A stretch of DNA of 64,000 nt from Bacteroides finegoldii DSM 17565 (GCF_000156195.1 NZ_GG688317.1:186001-250000), one strand, 5' to 3'. Counted from the first letter of the stretch, positions 26,541 through 37,534 are shown. Made by a program: numbers and translations. The notes: generated by a model from the letters alone, not told the origin.

Positions 26541-28658
26541 ATGGCTAAGCAAGATTTACATTTGACTCGTAATATCGGTATCATGGCTCACATCGATGCC
26601 GGAAAAACAACAACTTCTGAACGTATCCTGTTCTATACCGGATTGACTCACAAAATTGGTGAGGTACATGATGGTGCTGCTACTATGGACTGGATGGAGC
26701 AGGAGCAAGAACGTGGTATTACTATTACATCTGCAGCAACGACTACGCGTTGGCAATATGCAGGTGATACTTATAAAATTAACTTGATTGACACTCCGGG
26801 ACACGTTGACTTTACTGCTGAGGTAGAACGCTCATTGCGTATCTTGGATGGTGCTGTTGCTGCTTACTGTGCAGTAGGTGGTGTAGAACCTCAGTCAGAA
26901 ACTGTATGGCGTCAGGCTGACAAGTACAATGTACCTCGTATTGCCTACGTAAACAAGATGGACCGCTCTGGTGCAGACTTCTTTGAAGTAGTTCGTCAGA
27001 TGAAGGATGTGCTTGGAGCTAATCCTTGTCCTATTGTTGTTCCTATCGGTGCTGAAGAATCTTTCAAAGGTCTTGTTGACCTTATCAAAATGAAAGCTAT
27101 CTATTGGCATGATGAAACAATGGGTGCTGACTATACTGTAGAAGAAATTCCAGCAGACCTTGTTGATGAAGCAAACGAATGGAGAGATAAAATGCTCGAA
27201 AAAGTAGCTGAATTTGATGATGCTTTGATGGAGAAATATTTCGATGATCCTTCTACTATTACAGAAGAAGAAGTCTTGAGAGCTCTTCGTAATGCAACAG
27301 TTCAAATGGCTGTTGTTCCAATGCTTTGCGGTTCTTCATTCAAGAATAAAGGTGTACAGACTTTGCTTGACTACGTTTGTGCTTTCTTGCCTTCTCCATT
27401 GGATACTGAAAATGTGATAGGTACAAATCCGAATACTGGTGCAGAAGAAGATCGTAAACCGAGTGATGATGAAAAGACATCAGCTTTGGCGTTTAAGATT
27501 GCTACTGACCCGTATGTTGGTCGTTTGACTTTCTTCCGTGTATATTCAGGTAAGATCGAAGCTGGTTCTTATATTTACAACTCTCGCTCTGGAAAGAAAG
27601 AACGTGTTTCTCGTCTGTTCCAGATGCACTCAAACAAACAGAATCCGGTTGAAGTAATCGGTGCTGGTGATATCGGTGCAGGTGTAGGTTTTAAAGATAT
27701 CCATACAGGTGATACATTGTGTGACGAAAGTGCTCCGATTGTACTTGAGTCTATGGACTTCCCGGAACCGGTTATCGGTATTGCGGTTGAGCCTAAAACT
27801 CAGAAAGATATGGATAAATTGTCTAATGGTTTGTCTAAGCTTGCTGAGGAAGATCCGACGTTTACGGTAAAAACTGATGAGCAGACAGGTCAGACTGTTA
27901 TCTCTGGTATGGGTGAGCTTCACTTGGATATCATTATCGACCGTTTGAAACGTGAGTTCAAAGTAGAATGTAATCAAGGTAAACCGCAGGTTAACTACAA
28001 AGAAGCAATTACAAAAACAGTTGATCTTCGCGAAGTTTATAAGAAACAATCCGGTGGTCGTGGTAAGTTTGCTGATATCATTGTTAAGATTGGTCCGGTT
28101 GATGAAGACTTCAAGGAAGGTGGATTGCAATTTGTTGATGAAGTAAAGGGTGGTAATATTCCTAAGGAATTTATTCCGTCGGTTCAGAAAGGTTTTACAA
28201 CTGCGATGAAAAATGGTGTATTGGCGGGTTATCCGTTGGATTCACTGAAAGTAACTTTGGTTGATGGTTCATTCCATCCGGTTGACTCTGACCAGTTGTC
28301 TTTCGAAATTTGTGCTATCCAAGCATATAAGAATGCATGTGCTAAGGCAGGTCCGGTGCTGATGGAGCCTATCATGAAGTTGGAGGTTGTAACTCCGGAA
28401 GAAAATATGGGTGATGTCATTGGTGACTTGAACAAACGCCGTGGCCAGGTTGAAGGTATGGAGTCCAGCCGTTCAGGTGCTCGTATCGTGAAAGCAATGG
28501 TTCCGTTAGCTGAAATGTTTGGTTATGTAACAGCGTTGCGTACAATCACTTCAGGTCGTGCAACTTCATCTATGGTTTACTCTCATCACGCTCAGGTTTC
28601 TACTTCTATTGCTAAGGCTGTATTGGAAGAAGTGAAGGGACGTGCTGATTTACTCTAA
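26541..28658 (+). CDS. fusA: Elongation factor G
   Basis: This 705-residue GTPase drives ribosomal translocation. The G1 loop [12 protein letters not shown] is at about 16-27, G2 lies in [11 protein letters not shown]3 in DTPGHVDF and G4 in NKMD. Domains II-V follow, with GRGKFADI and the C-terminal [13 protein letters not shown]. Codon choice is highly biased. It lies between rpsG and rpsJ as in the str operon, with a stem-loop after its stop that may reduce read-through into the S10 genes. Confidence 0.98.
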   Translation: MAKQDLHLTRNIGIMAHIDAGKTTTSERILFYTGLTHKIGEVHDGAATMDWMEQEQERGITITSAATTTRWQYAGDTYKINLIDTPGHVDFTAEVERSLRILDGAVAAYCAVGGVEPQSETVWRQADKYNVPRIAYVNKMDRSGADFFEVVRQMKDVLGANPCPIVVPIGAEESFKGLVDLIKMKAIYWHDETMGADYTVEEIPADLVDEANEWRDKMLEKVAEFDDALMEKYFDDPSTITEEEVLRALRNATVQMAVVPMLCGSSFKNKGVQTLLDYVCAFLPSPLDTENVIGTNPNTGAEEDRKPSDDEKTSALAFKIATDPYVGRLTFFRVYSGKIEAGSYIYNSRSGKKERVSRLFQMHSNKQNPVEVIGAGDIGAGVGFKDIHTGDTLCDESAPIVLESMDFPEPVIGIAVEPKTQKDMDKLSNGLSKLAEEDPTFTVKTDEQTGQTVISGMGELHLDIIIDRLKREFKVECNQGKPQVNYKEAITKTVDLREVYKKQSGGRGKFADIIVKIGPVDEDFKEGGLQFVDEVKGGNIPKEFIPSVQKGFTTAMKNGVLAGYPLDSLKVTLVDGSFHPVDSDQLSFEICAIQAYKNACAKAGPVLMEPIMKLEVVTPEENMGDVIGDLNKRRGQVEGMESSRSGARIVKAMVPLAEMFGYVTALRTITSGRATSSMVYSHHAQVSTSIAKAVLEEVKGRADLL

Positions 28659-28671
28659 AATATCTAAGGCA

Positions 28672-28710
28672 GCAGGCTAGCGAATGACTCTTAGCCTGCG
28701 GCTTTATTTT
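28672..28710 (+). terminator. Stem-loop between fusA and rpsJ
   Basis: GCAGGCTA at 28672-28679 pairs perfectly with TAGCCTGC at 28692-28699 with a 12-base loop, followed by GGCTTTATTTTATTTA. Because no strong promoter is visible before rpsJ, it is more likely a partial terminator than a full stop. Confidence 0.55.
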
Positions 28711-28739
28711 ATTTATAACTATCTAAATTTAAAATTGTA

Positions 28740-29046
28740 ATGAGTCAGAAAATTAGAATTAAATTGAAATCTTACGACCACAACTTGGTTGACAAATCAG
28801 CTGAGAAGATTGTAAGAACCGTAAAGGCTACGGGTGCTATTGTTAGTGGTCCAATTCCTCTTCCTACGCACAAGCGTATCTTTACAGTGAACCGCTCGAC
28901 TTTCGTAAACAAAAAGTACTCGTGAACAGTTTGAACTCTCTTCTTACAAGAGATTGATCGACATCTATAGCTCAACAGCTAAGACGGTAGATGCTCTGAT
29001 GAAGTTGGAGTTGCCGAGTGGTGTGGAAGTAGAAATTAAAGTTTGA
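28740..29046 (+). pseudogene. rpsJ: 30S ribosomal protein S10 with a one-base frameshift
   Basis: The frame from 28740 gives a normal S10 start ([20 protein letters not shown]) through [18 protein letters not shown] and then hits TGA at 28923-28925, for 61 residues. The missing 3' part is intact in the +1 frame: [19 protein letters not shown], then [15 protein letters not shown] and VEVEIKV, ending with TGA at 29044-29046. Removing one base, best the A at 28918, restores a 101-residue protein, the family's usual length, with Ser-Arg-Glu at the joint. S10 is essential in translation and takes part in NusB-NusG antitermination. A sequencing or assembly error is the likeliest cause. A true frameshift would need an intact copy elsewhere or ribosomal frameshifting. 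Confidence 0.93.
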
Positions 29047-29064
29047 TAATTAAAAATTAGTGAA

Positions 29065-29682
29065 ATGCCAGGATTATTAGGAAAAAAAATCGGAATGACA
29101 TCCGTTTTCAGTGCCGATGGTAAAAATGTACCATGCACTGTTATCGAAGCAGGTCCTTGTGTTGTTACTCAAGTTAAAACTGTAGAAAAGGATGGCTATG
29201 AAGCTGTTCAGTTGGGTTTCCAAGACAAAAAGGAAAAGCACACAACTAAACCGTTGATGGGTCACTTTAAAAAAGCTGGAGTAACACCTAAGAGACACTT
29301 GGCTGAGTTCAAAGAATTTGAAACAGAATTGAATCTGGGTGATACAGTCACTGTAGAAATGTTTAATGACGCTAACTTTGTTGACGTTGTTGGTACTTCT
29401 AAAGGTAAAGGTTTCCAGGGTGTAGTAAAAAGACATGGTTTTGGTGGTGTAGGTCAGACTACTCACGGACAGCACAACCGTGCTCGTAAGCCGGGTTCTA
29501 TCGGTGCTTGTTCTTACCCTGCAAAGGTATTCAAAGGAATGCGTATGGGTGGACAGCTTGGTGGTGACAGAGTCACTGTACAAAACTTGCAGGTATTAAA
29601 AGTAATCGCGGATCATAACCTTCTTTTGGTTAAAGGTTCTATCCCGGGTTGCAAAGGTTCAATCGTATTAATTGAGAAATAA
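29065..29682 (+). CDS. rplC: 50S ribosomal protein L3
   Basis: 205 residues. L3 is an early assembly protein whose loop reaches the peptidyl transferase centre: [16 protein letters not shown] and the [18 protein letters not shown] region containing the Gln that is methylated in other bacteria. The N-terminal [16 protein letters not shown] is typical. Its stop codon shares one base with the rplD start, indicating translational coupling. Confidence 0.98.
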   Translation: MPGLLGKKIGMTSVFSADGKNVPCTVIEAGPCVVTQVKTVEKDGYEAVQLGFQDKKEKHTTKPLMGHFKKAGVTPKRHLAEFKEFETELNLGDTVTVEMFNDANFVDVVGTSKGKGFQGVVKRHGFGGVGQTTHGQHNRARKPGSIGACSYPAKVFKGMRMGGQLGGDRVTVQNLQVLKVIADHNLLLVKGSIPGCKGSIVLIEK

Positions 29683-30308
29683 TGGAAGTTAACGTATATA
29701 ACATTAAAGGTGAAGACACTGGGAGAAAGGTTACGTTAAACGAATCTATCTTCGGAATTGAGCCCAACGACCACGCTATTTATTTGGACGTAAAGCAGTT
29801 TATGGCTAATCAGCGTCAGGGTACTCATAAGTCAAAAGAAAGAAGTGAAATCAGTGGTTCTACTCGTAAGATCGGTCGTCAGAAAGGTGGCGGTGGAGCA
29901 CGTCGTGGTGATATGAATTCACCGGTTCTTGTTGGTGGTGCTCGCGTATTCGGCCCGAAACCAAGAGACTACTTCTTCAAGTTAAATAAAAAAGTTAAGA
30001 CATTGGCTCGTAAGTCCGCTTTGTCTTATAAAGCTCAAAACAATGCGATCGTTGTCGTTGAAGATTTCAATTTTGAAGCTCCAAAGACGAAAGATTTCGT
30101 TGCAATGACAAAAAATCTTAAAGTTTCCGATAAAAAGCTACTTGTGATTTTACCGGAAGCAAATAAAAACGTATATTTGTCAGCTCGTAACATCGAGGGT
30201 GCTAATGTTCAGACTATCTCAGGATTAAATACTTACAGAGTATTGAATGCTGGGGTTGTTATGCTTACAGAAAACTCTCTGAAAGCTATTGACAATATCT
30301 TAATTTAA
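29682..30308 (+). CDS. rplD: 50S ribosomal protein L4
   Basis: 208 residues. L4 lines the exit tunnel with its extended loop; the loop is visible as [21 protein letters not shown], where changes give macrolide resistance in other bacteria. In E. coli L4 also represses the S10 operon. The start overlaps the rplC stop by one base. rplW follows after 16 bases and is preceded by an AGGAGG sequence, one of the few clear Shine-Dalgarno motifs in this run. Confidence 0.97.
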   Translation: MEVNVYNIKGEDTGRKVTLNESIFGIEPNDHAIYLDVKQFMANQRQGTHKSKERSEISGSTRKIGRQKGGGGARRGDMNSPVLVGGARVFGPKPRDYFFKLNKKVKTLARKSALSYKAQNNAIVVVEDFNFEAPKTKDFVAMTKNLKVSDKKLLVILPEANKNVYLSARNIEGANVQTISGLNTYRVLNAGVVMLTENSLKAIDNILI

Positions 30309-30324
30309 ATAGGAGGCTTAAATA

Positions 30325-30615
30325 ATGGGAATTATTATTAAACCGTTGGTAACAGAGAAAATGACTGCAATTACAGATAAGCTGAATCGTTTCGGCTTTG
30401 TTGTGCGTCCTGATGCTAACAAACTGGAAATTAAGAAGGAAGTTGAAGCTCTTTATAATGTTACAGTGGTTGATGTGAATACTGTGAAGTATGCTGGCAA
30501 AAATAAGAGCCGTTATACCAAAGCAGGTATCATCAATGGTCGTACGAATGCTTTCAAAAAAGCAATCGTAACATTGAAAGAAGGAGATACTATTGATTTT
30601 TATAGCAATATTTAA
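30325..30615 (+). CDS. rplW: 50S ribosomal protein L23
   Basis: 96 residues. L23 sits at the tunnel exit and docks trigger factor and SRP. The N-terminal [14 protein letters not shown] and [21 protein letters not shown] segments are diagnostic. An AGGAGG lies about 9 bases before the ATG. rplB begins 5 bases after its stop. Confidence 0.97.
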   Translation: MGIIIKPLVTEKMTAITDKLNRFGFVVRPDANKLEIKKEVEALYNVTVVDVNTVKYAGKNKSRYTKAGIINGRTNAFKKAIVTLKEGDTIDFYSNI

Positions 30616-30620
30616 TAAAA

Positions 30621-31445
30621 ATGGCAGTACGTAAATTTAAGCCCACAACACCGGGGCAAAGACATAAAATTATTGGTACTTTCGAGGAAATTACTGCATC
30701 AGTACCAGAAAAGTCTCTTGTATATGGTAAGAAATCATCTGGCGGTCGTAACAACGAAGGTAAGATGACTATGCGCTACATTGGTGGCGGTCATAGAAAG
30801 GTGATTAGAATTGTTGATTTCAAGAGAAATAAGGACGGTGTTCCAGCAGTGGTTAAAACAATTGAATACGATCCGAACCGTTCGGCTCGTATCGCTCTGT
30901 TATTTTATGCTGATGGAGAAAAAAGATATATTATTGCTCCCAATGGATTGCAAGTTGGTGCGACTCTGATGTCAGGTGAAACAGCAGCGCCAGAGATTGG
31001 TAATGCTCTTCCTCTTCAAAACATTCCGGTGGGTACTGTGATTCACAATATCGAATTACGTCCGGGACAGGGTGCTGCTCTGGTTCGCTCAGCTGGTAAC
31101 TTTGCTCAGTTGACTTCTCGTGAGGGTAAGTACTGTGTAATTAAGTTGCCTTCAGGTGAAGTAAGACAGATTCTTAGCACTTGTAAAGCTACTATCGGTA
31201 GTGTAGGTAACTCTGATCATGGATTGGAAAGTTCAGGTAAAGCTGGACGTTCTCGTTGGCAAGGACGTCGTCCTCGTAACCGTGGCGTTGTAATGAACCC
31301 GGTTGATCACCCGATGGGTGGTGGTGAAGGACGTGCTTCCGGAGGTCACCCAAGATCACGTAAGGGATTGTATGCTAAGGGACTTAAGACTAGAGCTCCT
31401 AAGAAACAATCATCTAAGTACATTATTGAGAGAAGAAAAAAGTAA
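30621..31445 (+). CDS. rplB: 50S ribosomal protein L2
   Basis: 274 residues. L2 is needed for subunit joining and peptidyl transfer. The C-terminal [19 protein letters not shown] block holds the conserved His of the active-site region; the Met after DHP replaces the His found in many other bacteria, as is usual in Bacteroidota to my knowledge. It lies between rplW and rpsS in standard order. Confidence 0.98.
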   Translation: MAVRKFKPTTPGQRHKIIGTFEEITASVPEKSLVYGKKSSGGRNNEGKMTMRYIGGGHRKVIRIVDFKRNKDGVPAVVKTIEYDPNRSARIALLFYADGEKRYIIAPNGLQVGATLMSGETAAPEIGNALPLQNIPVGTVIHNIELRPGQGAALVRSAGNFAQLTSREGKYCVIKLPSGEVRQILSTCKATIGSVGNSDHGLESSGKAGRSRWQGRRPRNRGVVMNPVDHPMGGGEGRASGGHPRSRKGLYAKGLKTRAPKKQSSKYIIERRKK

Positions 31446-31465
31446 TCTGATTAATTGAGTAAACT

Positions 31466-31735
31466 ATGAGTCGTTCATTAAAAAAAGGTCCATATATTAA
31501 CGTTAAGCTTGAAAAGAGAATTCTTGCCATGAATGAATCAGGTAAGAAAGTCGTAGTAAAGACATGGGCCAGAGCTTCAATGATTTCGCCTGATTTTGTA
31601 GGCCATACAGTTGCAGTTCACAATGGAAATAAATTTATTCCTGTTTATGTTACCGAGAATATGGTAGGACACAAGTTGGGCGAATTTGCTCCAACTCGTA
31701 CATTCAGAGGACACGCTGGTAATAAGAAAAAATAA
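31466..31735 (+). CDS. rpsS: 30S ribosomal protein S19
   Basis: 89 residues. S19 pairs with S13 in the 30S head near the A site. [15 protein letters not shown] at the N-terminus and [18 protein letters not shown] at the C-terminus are family hallmarks. Standard position between rplB and rplV. Confidence 0.98.
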   Translation: MSRSLKKGPYINVKLEKRILAMNESGKKVVVKTWARASMISPDFVGHTVAVHNGNKFIPVYVTENMVGHKLGEFAPTRTFRGHAGNKKK

Positions 31736-31769
31736 CAGGATTTATTTGAAATAATAAAGTATAATAATA

Positions 31770-32180
31770 ATGGGAGCAAGAAAAAAAATATCGGCTGAAA
31801 AAAGAAAAGAAGCCCTTAAGACCATGTATTTTGCAAAATTGCAAAATGTTCCTACTTCTCCGCGTAAGATGCGTCTGGTTGCAGACATGATTCGTGGTAT
31901 GGAAGTGAACAGAGCACTTGGTGTTTTGAAATTTTCTTCAAAAGAAGCTGCTGCAAGAGTGGAAAAATTGCTTCGCTCTGCAATTGCTAACTGGGAACAG
32001 AAAAACGAACGTAAAGCTGAAAGCGGAGAATTGTTCGTAACAAAGATTTTTGTTGATGGTGGAGCTACACTCAAAAGAATGAGACCGGCACCACAGGGTA
32101 GAGGTTATAGAATTCGCAAACGTTCAAATCACGTAACATTGTTCGTTGGTGCTAAAAGTAATAACGAAGATCAAAATTAA
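31770..32180 (+). CDS. rplV: 50S ribosomal protein L22
   Basis: 136 residues. L22 lines the exit tunnel. The tunnel-reaching beta hairpin is [16 protein letters not shown], intact and without the deletions linked to macrolide resistance. The N-terminal basic tail [15 protein letters not shown] is longer than in E. coli. rpsC starts 5 bases downstream. Confidence 0.97.
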   Translation: MGARKKISAEKRKEALKTMYFAKLQNVPTSPRKMRLVADMIRGMEVNRALGVLKFSSKEAAARVEKLLRSAIANWEQKNERKAESGELFVTKIFVDGGATLKRMRPAPQGRGYRIRKRSNHVTLFVGAKSNNEDQN

Positions 32181-32185
32181 GGTAG

Positions 32186-32917
32186 ATGGGACAAAAAGTT
32201 AATCCAATAAGCAACCGTTTAGGAATTATCAGAGGATGGGATTCTAACTGGTATGGTGGAAATGATTACGGTGATTCTTTGCTGGAAGATAGCAAAATCC
32301 GTAAATATCTTAATGCAAGACTTGCAAAGGCAAGTGTATCAAGAATCGTAATTGAACGTACGCTGAAGCTCGTTACTATTACTGTTTGTACTGCTCGCCC
32401 AGGCATTATCATTGGTAAAGGTGGCCAGGAAGTTGATAAGTTGAAGGAAGAGTTGAAGAAGGTTACCGACAAAGATATTCAAATCAATATCTTTGAAGTG
32501 AAAAGACCGGAACTGGATGCTGTGATTGTTGCTAATAACATTGCTCGCCAGGTAGAAGGTAAAATTGCCTATCGCCGCGCCATCAAGATGGCTATCGCAA
32601 ACACTATGCGTATGGGTGCTGAAGGTATCAAAATTCAGATTTCAGGACGTTTGAATGGAGCTGAAATGGCCCGTTCTGAAATGTATAAAGAAGGAAGAAC
32701 TCCGTTGCACACTTTCAGAGCTGATATCGACTACTGTCATGCAGAAGCATTGACTAAAGTAGGTTTGCTGGGTATCAAGGTTTGGATTTGTAGAGGTGAA
32801 GTGTTTGGTAAGAGAGAATTGGCTCCGAACTTTACACAAAGCAAAGAAAGTGGTCGTGGAAACAATGGTGGAAACAACGGCGGAAAGAACTTCAAAAGAA
32901 AGAAAAATAATCGCTAA
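32186..32917 (+). CDS. rpsC: 30S ribosomal protein S3
   Basis: 243 residues. S3 forms part of the mRNA entry tunnel. A KH domain with the GxxG loop is visible as [15 protein letters not shown], followed by [12 protein letters not shown] and [14 protein letters not shown]. The C-terminus is an Asn/Gly/Lys-rich tail ([14 protein letters not shown]), a low-complexity extension common in Bacteroidota. Standard position before rplP. Confidence 0.98.
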   Translation: MGQKVNPISNRLGIIRGWDSNWYGGNDYGDSLLEDSKIRKYLNARLAKASVSRIVIERTLKLVTITVCTARPGIIIGKGGQEVDKLKEELKKVTDKDIQINIFEVKRPELDAVIVANNIARQVEGKIAYRRAIKMAIANTMRMGAEGIKIQISGRLNGAEMARSEMYKEGRTPLHTFRADIDYCHAEALTKVGLLGIKVWICRGEVFGKRELAPNFTQSKESGRGNNGGNNGGKNFKRKKNNR

Positions 32918-32940
32918 ACGAATTTGAATTTTAGGAAACT

Positions 32941-33375
32941 ATGTTACAACCGAAAAAGACAAAATTCAGAAGACAACAGAAAGGCCGTCAGAAAGGTAAT
33001 GCCCAGAGAGGTAACCAGTTGGCTTTCGGTTCTTTTGGCATAAAGGCTTTGGAGACTAAGTGGATTACAGGCCGTCAGATCGAAGCTGCTCGTATTGCAG
33101 TAACAAGATATATGCAACGTCAAGGACAGATCTGGATCCGTATATTCCCGGATAAGCCGATCACTAGAAAGCCTGCCGATGTACGTATGGGTAAAGGTAA
33201 GGGTGCTCCAGAGGGATTTGTGGCTCCCGTAACTCCAGGTAGAATCATTATTGAAGCTGAAGGAGTATCTTACGAAATCGCGAAAGAAGCATTGCGCTTA
33301 GCTGCTCAAAAGCTTCCTATTACAACGAAGTTTGTCGTAAGACGTGATTATGATATTCAAAATCAAAATGCGTAA
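32941..33375 (+). CDS. rplP: 50S ribosomal protein L16
   Basis: 144 residues. L16 organises the A-site tRNA elbow. [19 protein letters not shown] and the [13 protein letters not shown] [20 protein letters not shown] are diagnostic. rpmC starts 5 bases after the stop. Confidence 0.98.
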   Translation: MLQPKKTKFRRQQKGRQKGNAQRGNQLAFGSFGIKALETKWITGRQIEAARIAVTRYMQRQGQIWIRIFPDKPITRKPADVRMGKGKGAPEGFVAPVTPGRIIIEAEGVSYEIAKEALRLAAQKLPITTKFVVRRDYDIQNQNA

Positions 33376-33380
33376 GTGTT

Positions 33381-33578
33381 ATGAAAATTGCAGAAATTAA
33401 AGAAATGACTACTAATGATTTAGTAGAAAGAGTAGAGGCAGAAACAGCTAATTATGACCAAATGGTTATCAATCATTCTATTTCTCCTTTGGAAAATCCT
33501 GCTCAAATCAAACAATTACGCAGGACTATTGCGCGTATGAAAACTGAGTTACGCCAAAGAGAACTTAACAATAAATGA
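33381..33578 (+). CDS. rpmC: 50S ribosomal protein L29
   Basis: 65 residues. L29 is a helical hairpin at the tunnel exit next to L23. [18 protein letters not shown] and the C-terminal [18 protein letters not shown] are typical. Its TGA overlaps the ATG of the longer rpsQ frame (ATGA), indicating coupling if that start is used. Confidence 0.96.
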   Translation: MKIAEIKEMTTNDLVERVEAETANYDQMVINHSISPLENPAQIKQLRRTIARMKTELRQRELNNK

Positions 33579-33844
33579 TCAGCTTGATGGAAGCAAGAAA
33601 TTTAAGAAAAGAAAGAACAGGGGTTGTGTTGAGCAATAAGATGGATAAGACTATCACAGTTGCTGCCAAGTTTAAGGAAAAACACCCTATATATGGTAAG
33701 TTCGTTAGTAAAACGAAGAAGTACCATGCTCACGATGAAAAGAATGAATGCAATATCGGTGATACTGTAAGCATCATGGAAACTCGTCCTTTGAGCAAGA
33801 CTAAAAGATGGAGATTAGTAGAAATAATTGAAAGAGCTAAGTAA
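33575..33844 (+). CDS. rpsQ: 30S ribosomal protein S17
   Basis: 89 residues from the ATG that overlaps the rpmC stop by four bases; the alternative start [12 protein letters not shown] at 33587 gives 85 residues and fits the family's usual N-terminus at least as well. S17 is an OB-fold primary rRNA binder. [16 protein letters not shown] and the C-terminal [18 protein letters not shown] are conserved. Confidence 0.96.
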   Translation: MISLMEARNLRKERTGVVLSNKMDKTITVAAKFKEKHPIYGKFVSKTKKYHAHDEKNECNIGDTVSIMETRPLSKTKRWRLVEIIERAK

Positions 33845-33846
33845 TT

Positions 33847-34212
33847 ATGATACAAGTAGAATCCAGACTTACAGTATGTGATAACAGTGGAGCGAAAGAG
33901 GCTTTGTGTATCCGCGTTTTAGGTGGTACAGGTCGTCGTTATGCTTCAGTGGGGGATGTCATTGTTGTTTCAGTGAAAAGCGTTATCCCTTCTAGTGATG
34001 TTAAAAAAGGTGCAGTATCAAAGGCTTTGATTGTACGTACAAAGAAAGAAATCCGTCGTCCTGATGGTTCTTATATACGTTTTGATGATAATGCTTGCGT
34101 GTTGTTGAATAATGCAGGTGAAATTAGAGGAAGTCGTATTTTCGGTCCTGTAGCAAGAGAACTTCGTGCTACAAACATGAAAGTTGTGTCACTTGCGCCT
34201 GAGGTACTTTAA
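33847..34212 (+). CDS. rplN: 50S ribosomal protein L14
   Basis: 121 residues. L14 forms part of the intersubunit bridge B8. [18 protein letters not shown] and the C-terminal [13 protein letters not shown] are hallmark segments. It begins 2 bases after rpsQ. Confidence 0.98.
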   Translation: MIQVESRLTVCDNSGAKEALCIRVLGGTGRRYASVGDVIVVSVKSVIPSSDVKKGAVSKALIVRTKKEIRRPDGSYIRFDDNACVLLNNAGEIRGSRIFGPVARELRATNMKVVSLAPEVL

Positions 34213-34232
34213 TTTTGTAAAAGATTTAAGTA

Positions 34233-34562
34233 ATGAGTAAATTACATATTAAAAAAGGCGATACAGTTTACGTAAATGCTGGTGAAGATAAGGGCAAAAC
34301 TGGTCGTGTATTGAAGGTTCTTGTTAAAGAAGGACGTGCATTTGTAGAAGGTATCAATATGGTATCTAAAAGCACAAAGCCGAATGCTAAGAATCCGCAG
34401 GGTGGTATTGTGAAGCAGGAAGCTTCTATCCACATTTCAAACTTGAACCCGGTTGATCCAAAAACTGGTAAAGCAACGCGTATTGGGAGAAAAGTAAGTT
34501 CTTTGGAAGGTAAAAGAACTGTAGTGCGTTATTCTAAAAAATCAGGAGAGGAGATTAAGTAA
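34233..34562 (+). CDS. rplX: 50S ribosomal protein L24
   Basis: 109 residues. L24 is an assembly initiator with an N-terminal KOW motif: [20 protein letters not shown]. The C-terminal part is basic. The stop TAA overlaps the rplE ATG by one base, pointing to translational coupling. Confidence 0.97.
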   Translation: MSKLHIKKGDTVYVNAGEDKGKTGRVLKVLVKEGRAFVEGINMVSKSTKPNAKNPQGGIVKQEASIHISNLNPVDPKTGKATRIGRKVSSLEGKRTVVRYSKKSGEEIK

Positions 34563-35119
34563 TGAGTAATACTGCTAGTCTTAAGAAAGAATATGCAGAG
34601 CGTATAGCACCTGCATTGAAATCACAGTTCCAGTATTCTTCTACAATGCAGATACCCGTACTTAAGAAGATTGTTATCAATCAGGGTTTAGGTATGGCTG
34701 TTGCTGACAAGAAGATTATTGAAGTTGCAATCAATGAAATGACAGCTATCACAGGTCAAAAGGCTGTAGCTACCATTTCTCGTAAAGATATCGCGAACTT
34801 TAAGTTGCGTAAAAAAATGCCGATTGGCGTTATGGTGACTTTACGTCGTGAAAGAATGTACGAATTCCTTGAAAAATTGGTTCGTGTAGCTCTTCCTCGT
34901 ATTCGTGACTTCAAAGGTATCGAAAGTAAGTTTGATGGTAAAGGTAACTATACCCTTGGTATTCAGGAACAAATCATTTTCCCTGAAATAAATATCGATA
35001 GTATTACAAGAATTCTCGGAATGAATATTACCTTTGTAACCTCTGCGGAAACAGATGAAGAAGGTTATGCATTGCTGAAGGAATTCGGTTTACCTTTTAA
35101 AAACGCTAAAAAAGACTAA
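34562..35119 (+). CDS. rplE: 50S ribosomal protein L5
   Basis: 185 residues. L5 binds 5S rRNA in the central protuberance. [17 protein letters not shown], the basic loop [18 protein letters not shown] and the [16 protein letters not shown] segment are conserved. The start is coupled to the rplX stop. Confidence 0.98.
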   Translation: MSNTASLKKEYAERIAPALKSQFQYSSTMQIPVLKKIVINQGLGMAVADKKIIEVAINEMTAITGQKAVATISRKDIANFKLRKKMPIGVMVTLRRERMYEFLEKLVRVALPRIRDFKGIESKFDGKGNYTLGIQEQIIFPEINIDSITRILGMNITFVTSAETDEEGYALLKEFGLPFKNAKKD

Positions 35120-35124
35120 TAGAT

Positions 35125-35424
35125 ATGGCAAAGGAATCAATGAAAGCACGTGAAGTTAAACGTGCTAAATTAGTAGCCAAATACGCCGAAAAAAGAGCTG
35201 CTTTGAAGCAAATCGTAAGAACAGGTGATCCTGCTGATGCTTTTGAAGCTGCACAGAAATTGCAAGAGTTGCCAAAGAATTCTAACCCGATTCGTATGCA
35301 CAATCGTTGTAAACTGACTGGACGTCCTAAAGGTTATATTCGTCAATTCGGAATTTCGAGAATTCAATTCCGTGAGATGGCGTCTAACGGACTGATACCA
35401 GGCGTAAAAAAAGCAAGCTGGTAA
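35125..35424 (+). CDS. rpsN: 30S ribosomal protein S14, zinc-free form
   Basis: 99 residues, the long C-minus form: the C-terminal [19 protein letters not shown] region has one Cys instead of two CxxC pairs, so no zinc finger is formed. [20 protein letters not shown] closes the protein. Standard position between rplE and rpsH. Confidence 0.97.
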   Translation: MAKESMKAREVKRAKLVAKYAEKRAALKQIVRTGDPADAFEAAQKLQELPKNSNPIRMHNRCKLTGRPKGYIRQFGISRIQFREMASNGLIPGVKKASW

Positions 35425-35477
35425 TTATTGTTTAAATATTGTCAGGGTAGTCCTGATTAATTTAATTTATTTTTTAT

Positions 35478-35873
35478 ATGACTGATCCAATAGCAGATTA
35501 TTTGACGAGGTTGCGGAACGCGATTGGTGCAAAGCACAGAGTTGTTGAAGTTCCCGCTTCGAATTTGAAAAAAGAAATCACTAAGATTCTTTTTGAGAAA
35601 GGCTACATTCTTAATTATAAGTTTGTAGAAGATGGTCCTCAAGGAACTATTAAAGTTGCCTTGAAGTATGATTCTGTTAACAAAGTTAACGCAATCAAGA
35701 AGTTAGAAAGAATATCTTCTCCGGGTATGCGTAAGTATACCGGTTACAAAGATATGCCGCGTGTTATTAATGGGTTGGGTATTGCTATAATATCTACTTC
35801 CAAAGGTGTAATGACTAACAAAGAGGCTGCAGAACTGAAGATCGGTGGTGAAGTCTTGTGTTATGTATATTAA
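35478..35873 (+). CDS. rpsH: 30S ribosomal protein S8
   Basis: 131 residues. S8 is a primary 16S rRNA binder and in E. coli the translational repressor of the spc operon. MTDPIADYLTRLRNAIGAKH and the C-terminal GIAIISTSKGVMTNKEA block are diagnostic. A GGAG-type sequence precedes the next gene rplF. Confidence 0.98.
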   Translation: MTDPIADYLTRLRNAIGAKHRVVEVPASNLKKEITKILFEKGYILNYKFVEDGPQGTIKVALKYDSVNKVNAIKKLERISSPGMRKYTGYKDMPRVINGLGIAIISTSKGVMTNKEAAELKIGGEVLCYVY

Positions 35874-35888
35874 TTAGGAGGAATTAGA

Positions 35889-36458
35889 ATGTCAAGAATA
35901 GGAAAATTACCCATTAGTATCCCTGCTGGAGTGACAGTCACTCTGAAGGATAATGTGGTTACCGTAAAGGGACCCAAAGGCGAAATGAGCCAATATGTGA
36001 ATCCTGCTATCAATGTTGCGATTGAAGACGGACACGTAACTTTAACAGAAAACGATAAGGAAATGCTTGATAATCCGAAGCAGAAACATGCTTTCCACGG
36101 CTTGTATCGTTCATTGGTTCATAACATGGTTGTGGGCGTATCTGAAGGATATAAGAAAGAGTTGGAACTTGTTGGTGTAGGTTATCGTGCTTCTAACCAA
36201 GGTAACATCATTGAACTGGCTTTAGGTTATACACACAATATTTTCATTCAATTGCCTGCTGAGGTAAAAGTTGAAACTAAGTCTGAAAGAAATAAGAATC
36301 CTCTTATCATATTGGAATCGTGTGACAAACAGTTGCTTGGTCAAGTTTGCTCTAAAATACGTTCTTTCCGTAAGCCTGAACCATACAAGGGTAAAGGTAT
36401 TAAGTTTGTTGGCGAAGTAATTCGTAGAAAGTCTGGTAAATCAGCCGGTGCTAAGTAA
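35889..36458 (+). CDS. rplF: 50S ribosomal protein L6
   Basis: 189 residues with two L6 repeats, MSRIGKLPISIPAGVTVTL at the start and the C-terminal PEPYKGKGIKFVGEVIRRK. L6 sits near the factor-binding site. AGGAGG lies just before the ATG. Confidence 0.98.
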   Translation: MSRIGKLPISIPAGVTVTLKDNVVTVKGPKGEMSQYVNPAINVAIEDGHVTLTENDKEMLDNPKQKHAFHGLYRSLVHNMVVGVSEGYKKELELVGVGYRASNQGNIIELALGYTHNIFIQLPAEVKVETKSERNKNPLIILESCDKQLLGQVCSKIRSFRKPEPYKGKGIKFVGEVIRRKSGKSAGAK

Positions 36459-36479
36459 ATCATATAAAATTAGATTATT

Positions 36480-36824
36480 ATGACAACAAAAATAGAAAGA
36501 CGAATTAAGATCAAATATAGAGTACGCAACAAAATTTCAGGTACTACTGAATGTCCGCGTATGAGTGTATTTAGAAGTAACAAGCAAATTTATGTCCAGA
36601 TTATCGATGATCTTTCTGGCAAAACTTTGGCTGCCGCTTCTTCTTTAGGTTTGACTGAGAAAGTCGCTAAAAAAGAACAAGCTGCTAAAGTGGGTGAAAT
36701 GATTGCTAAAAAAGCTCAGGAAGCAGGTATAACTACTGTAGTTTTTGACCGTAATGGTTACTTGTATCATGGGAGAGTAAAAGAAGTAGCTGATGCTGCT
36801 CGTAACGGTGGACTTAAATTTTAA
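36480..36824 (+). CDS. rplR: 50S ribosomal protein L18
   Basis: 114 residues. L18 binds 5S rRNA together with L5. [20 protein letters not shown] and [19 protein letters not shown] are family features. rpsE begins 5 bases downstream. Confidence 0.97.
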   Translation: MTTKIERRIKIKYRVRNKISGTTECPRMSVFRSNKQIYVQIIDDLSGKTLAAASSLGLTEKVAKKEQAAKVGEMIAKKAQEAGITTVVFDRNGYLYHGRVKEVADAARNGGLKF

Positions 36825-36829
36825 TCATT

Positions 36830-37348
36830 ATGGCAGGAGTTAATAATAGAGTTAAGATTACTAACGATATAGAACTGAAAGATAGATTGGTTGCTATCAA
36901 TCGTGTTACTAAAGTTACCAAAGGTGGTAGAACTTTTAGTTTCTCTGCAATCGTTGTTGTAGGTAACGAAGAAGGTATCATTGGTTGGGGACTTGGTAAA
37001 GCAGGTGAAGTAACAGCTGCTATCGCTAAAGGTGTTGAGTCAGCTAAAAAGAATCTGGTAAGAGTACCTATTTTAAAGGGTACTGTTCCTCACGAACAAT
37101 CAGCTAGATTTGGTGGTGCTGAAGTATTCATCAAGCCTGCGTCGCACGGAACAGGTGTTGTAGCTGGTGGTGCTATGCGTGCCGTATTGGAAAGTGTTGG
37201 TGTTACTGATGTTTTGGCTAAATCTAAGGGTTCTTCAAATCCGCACAACCTTGTTAAAGCTACAATTGAAGCTTTGAGTGAGATGCGTGATGCAAGAATG
37301 GTTGCTCAGAACAGAGGTATTAGTGTTGAAAAAGTATTTAGAGGATAA
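36830..37348 (+). CDS. rpsE: 30S ribosomal protein S5
   Basis: 172 residues. S5 has an N-terminal double-stranded-RNA-binding-like domain and contributes to decoding accuracy. [40 protein letters not shown] and the [19 protein letters not shown] block are conserved. rpmD follows after 9 bases with a clear AGGAGG. Confidence 0.98.
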   Translation: MAGVNNRVKITNDIELKDRLVAINRVTKVTKGGRTFSFSAIVVVGNEEGIIGWGLGKAGEVTAAIAKGVESAKKNLVRVPILKGTVPHEQSARFGGAEVFIKPASHGTGVVAGGAMRAVLESVGVTDVLAKSKGSSNPHNLVKATIEALSEMRDARMVAQNRGISVEKVFRG

Positions 37349-37357
37349 GGAGGAGAT

Positions 37358-37534
37358 ATGTCAACTATAAAGATTAAACAAGTTAAAAGTAGAATTGGTG
37401 CTCCGGCTGATCAGAAGAGAACTCTTGATGCACTGGGACTTCGTAAACTGAACCGCGTGGTTGAACACGAAAGCACTCCTTCAATTCTTGGGATGGTAGA
37501 TAAAGTAAAACACTTGGTTGCCATTGTTAAGTAA
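37358..37534 (+). CDS. rpmD: 50S ribosomal protein L30
   Basis: 58 residues starting MSTIKIKQVKSRIGAPADQK and ending KHLVAIVK. The RTLDALGLRKLNRVVEHEST segment is the L30 signature. It is preceded by AAGGAGGAG 5 bases before the ATG and lies in its standard place between rpsE and rplO. Confidence 0.97.
   Translation: MSTIKIKQVKSRIGAPADQKRTLDALGLRKLNRVVEHESTPSILGMVDKVKHLVAIVK

Noticed and set aside
28905..28930. Programmed ribosomal frameshift in rpsJ
   Set aside because: A +1 shift would be needed at TAC TCG TGA, which is not a known slippery site, and S10 is not known to be made that way; kept only as a remote option in the finding.
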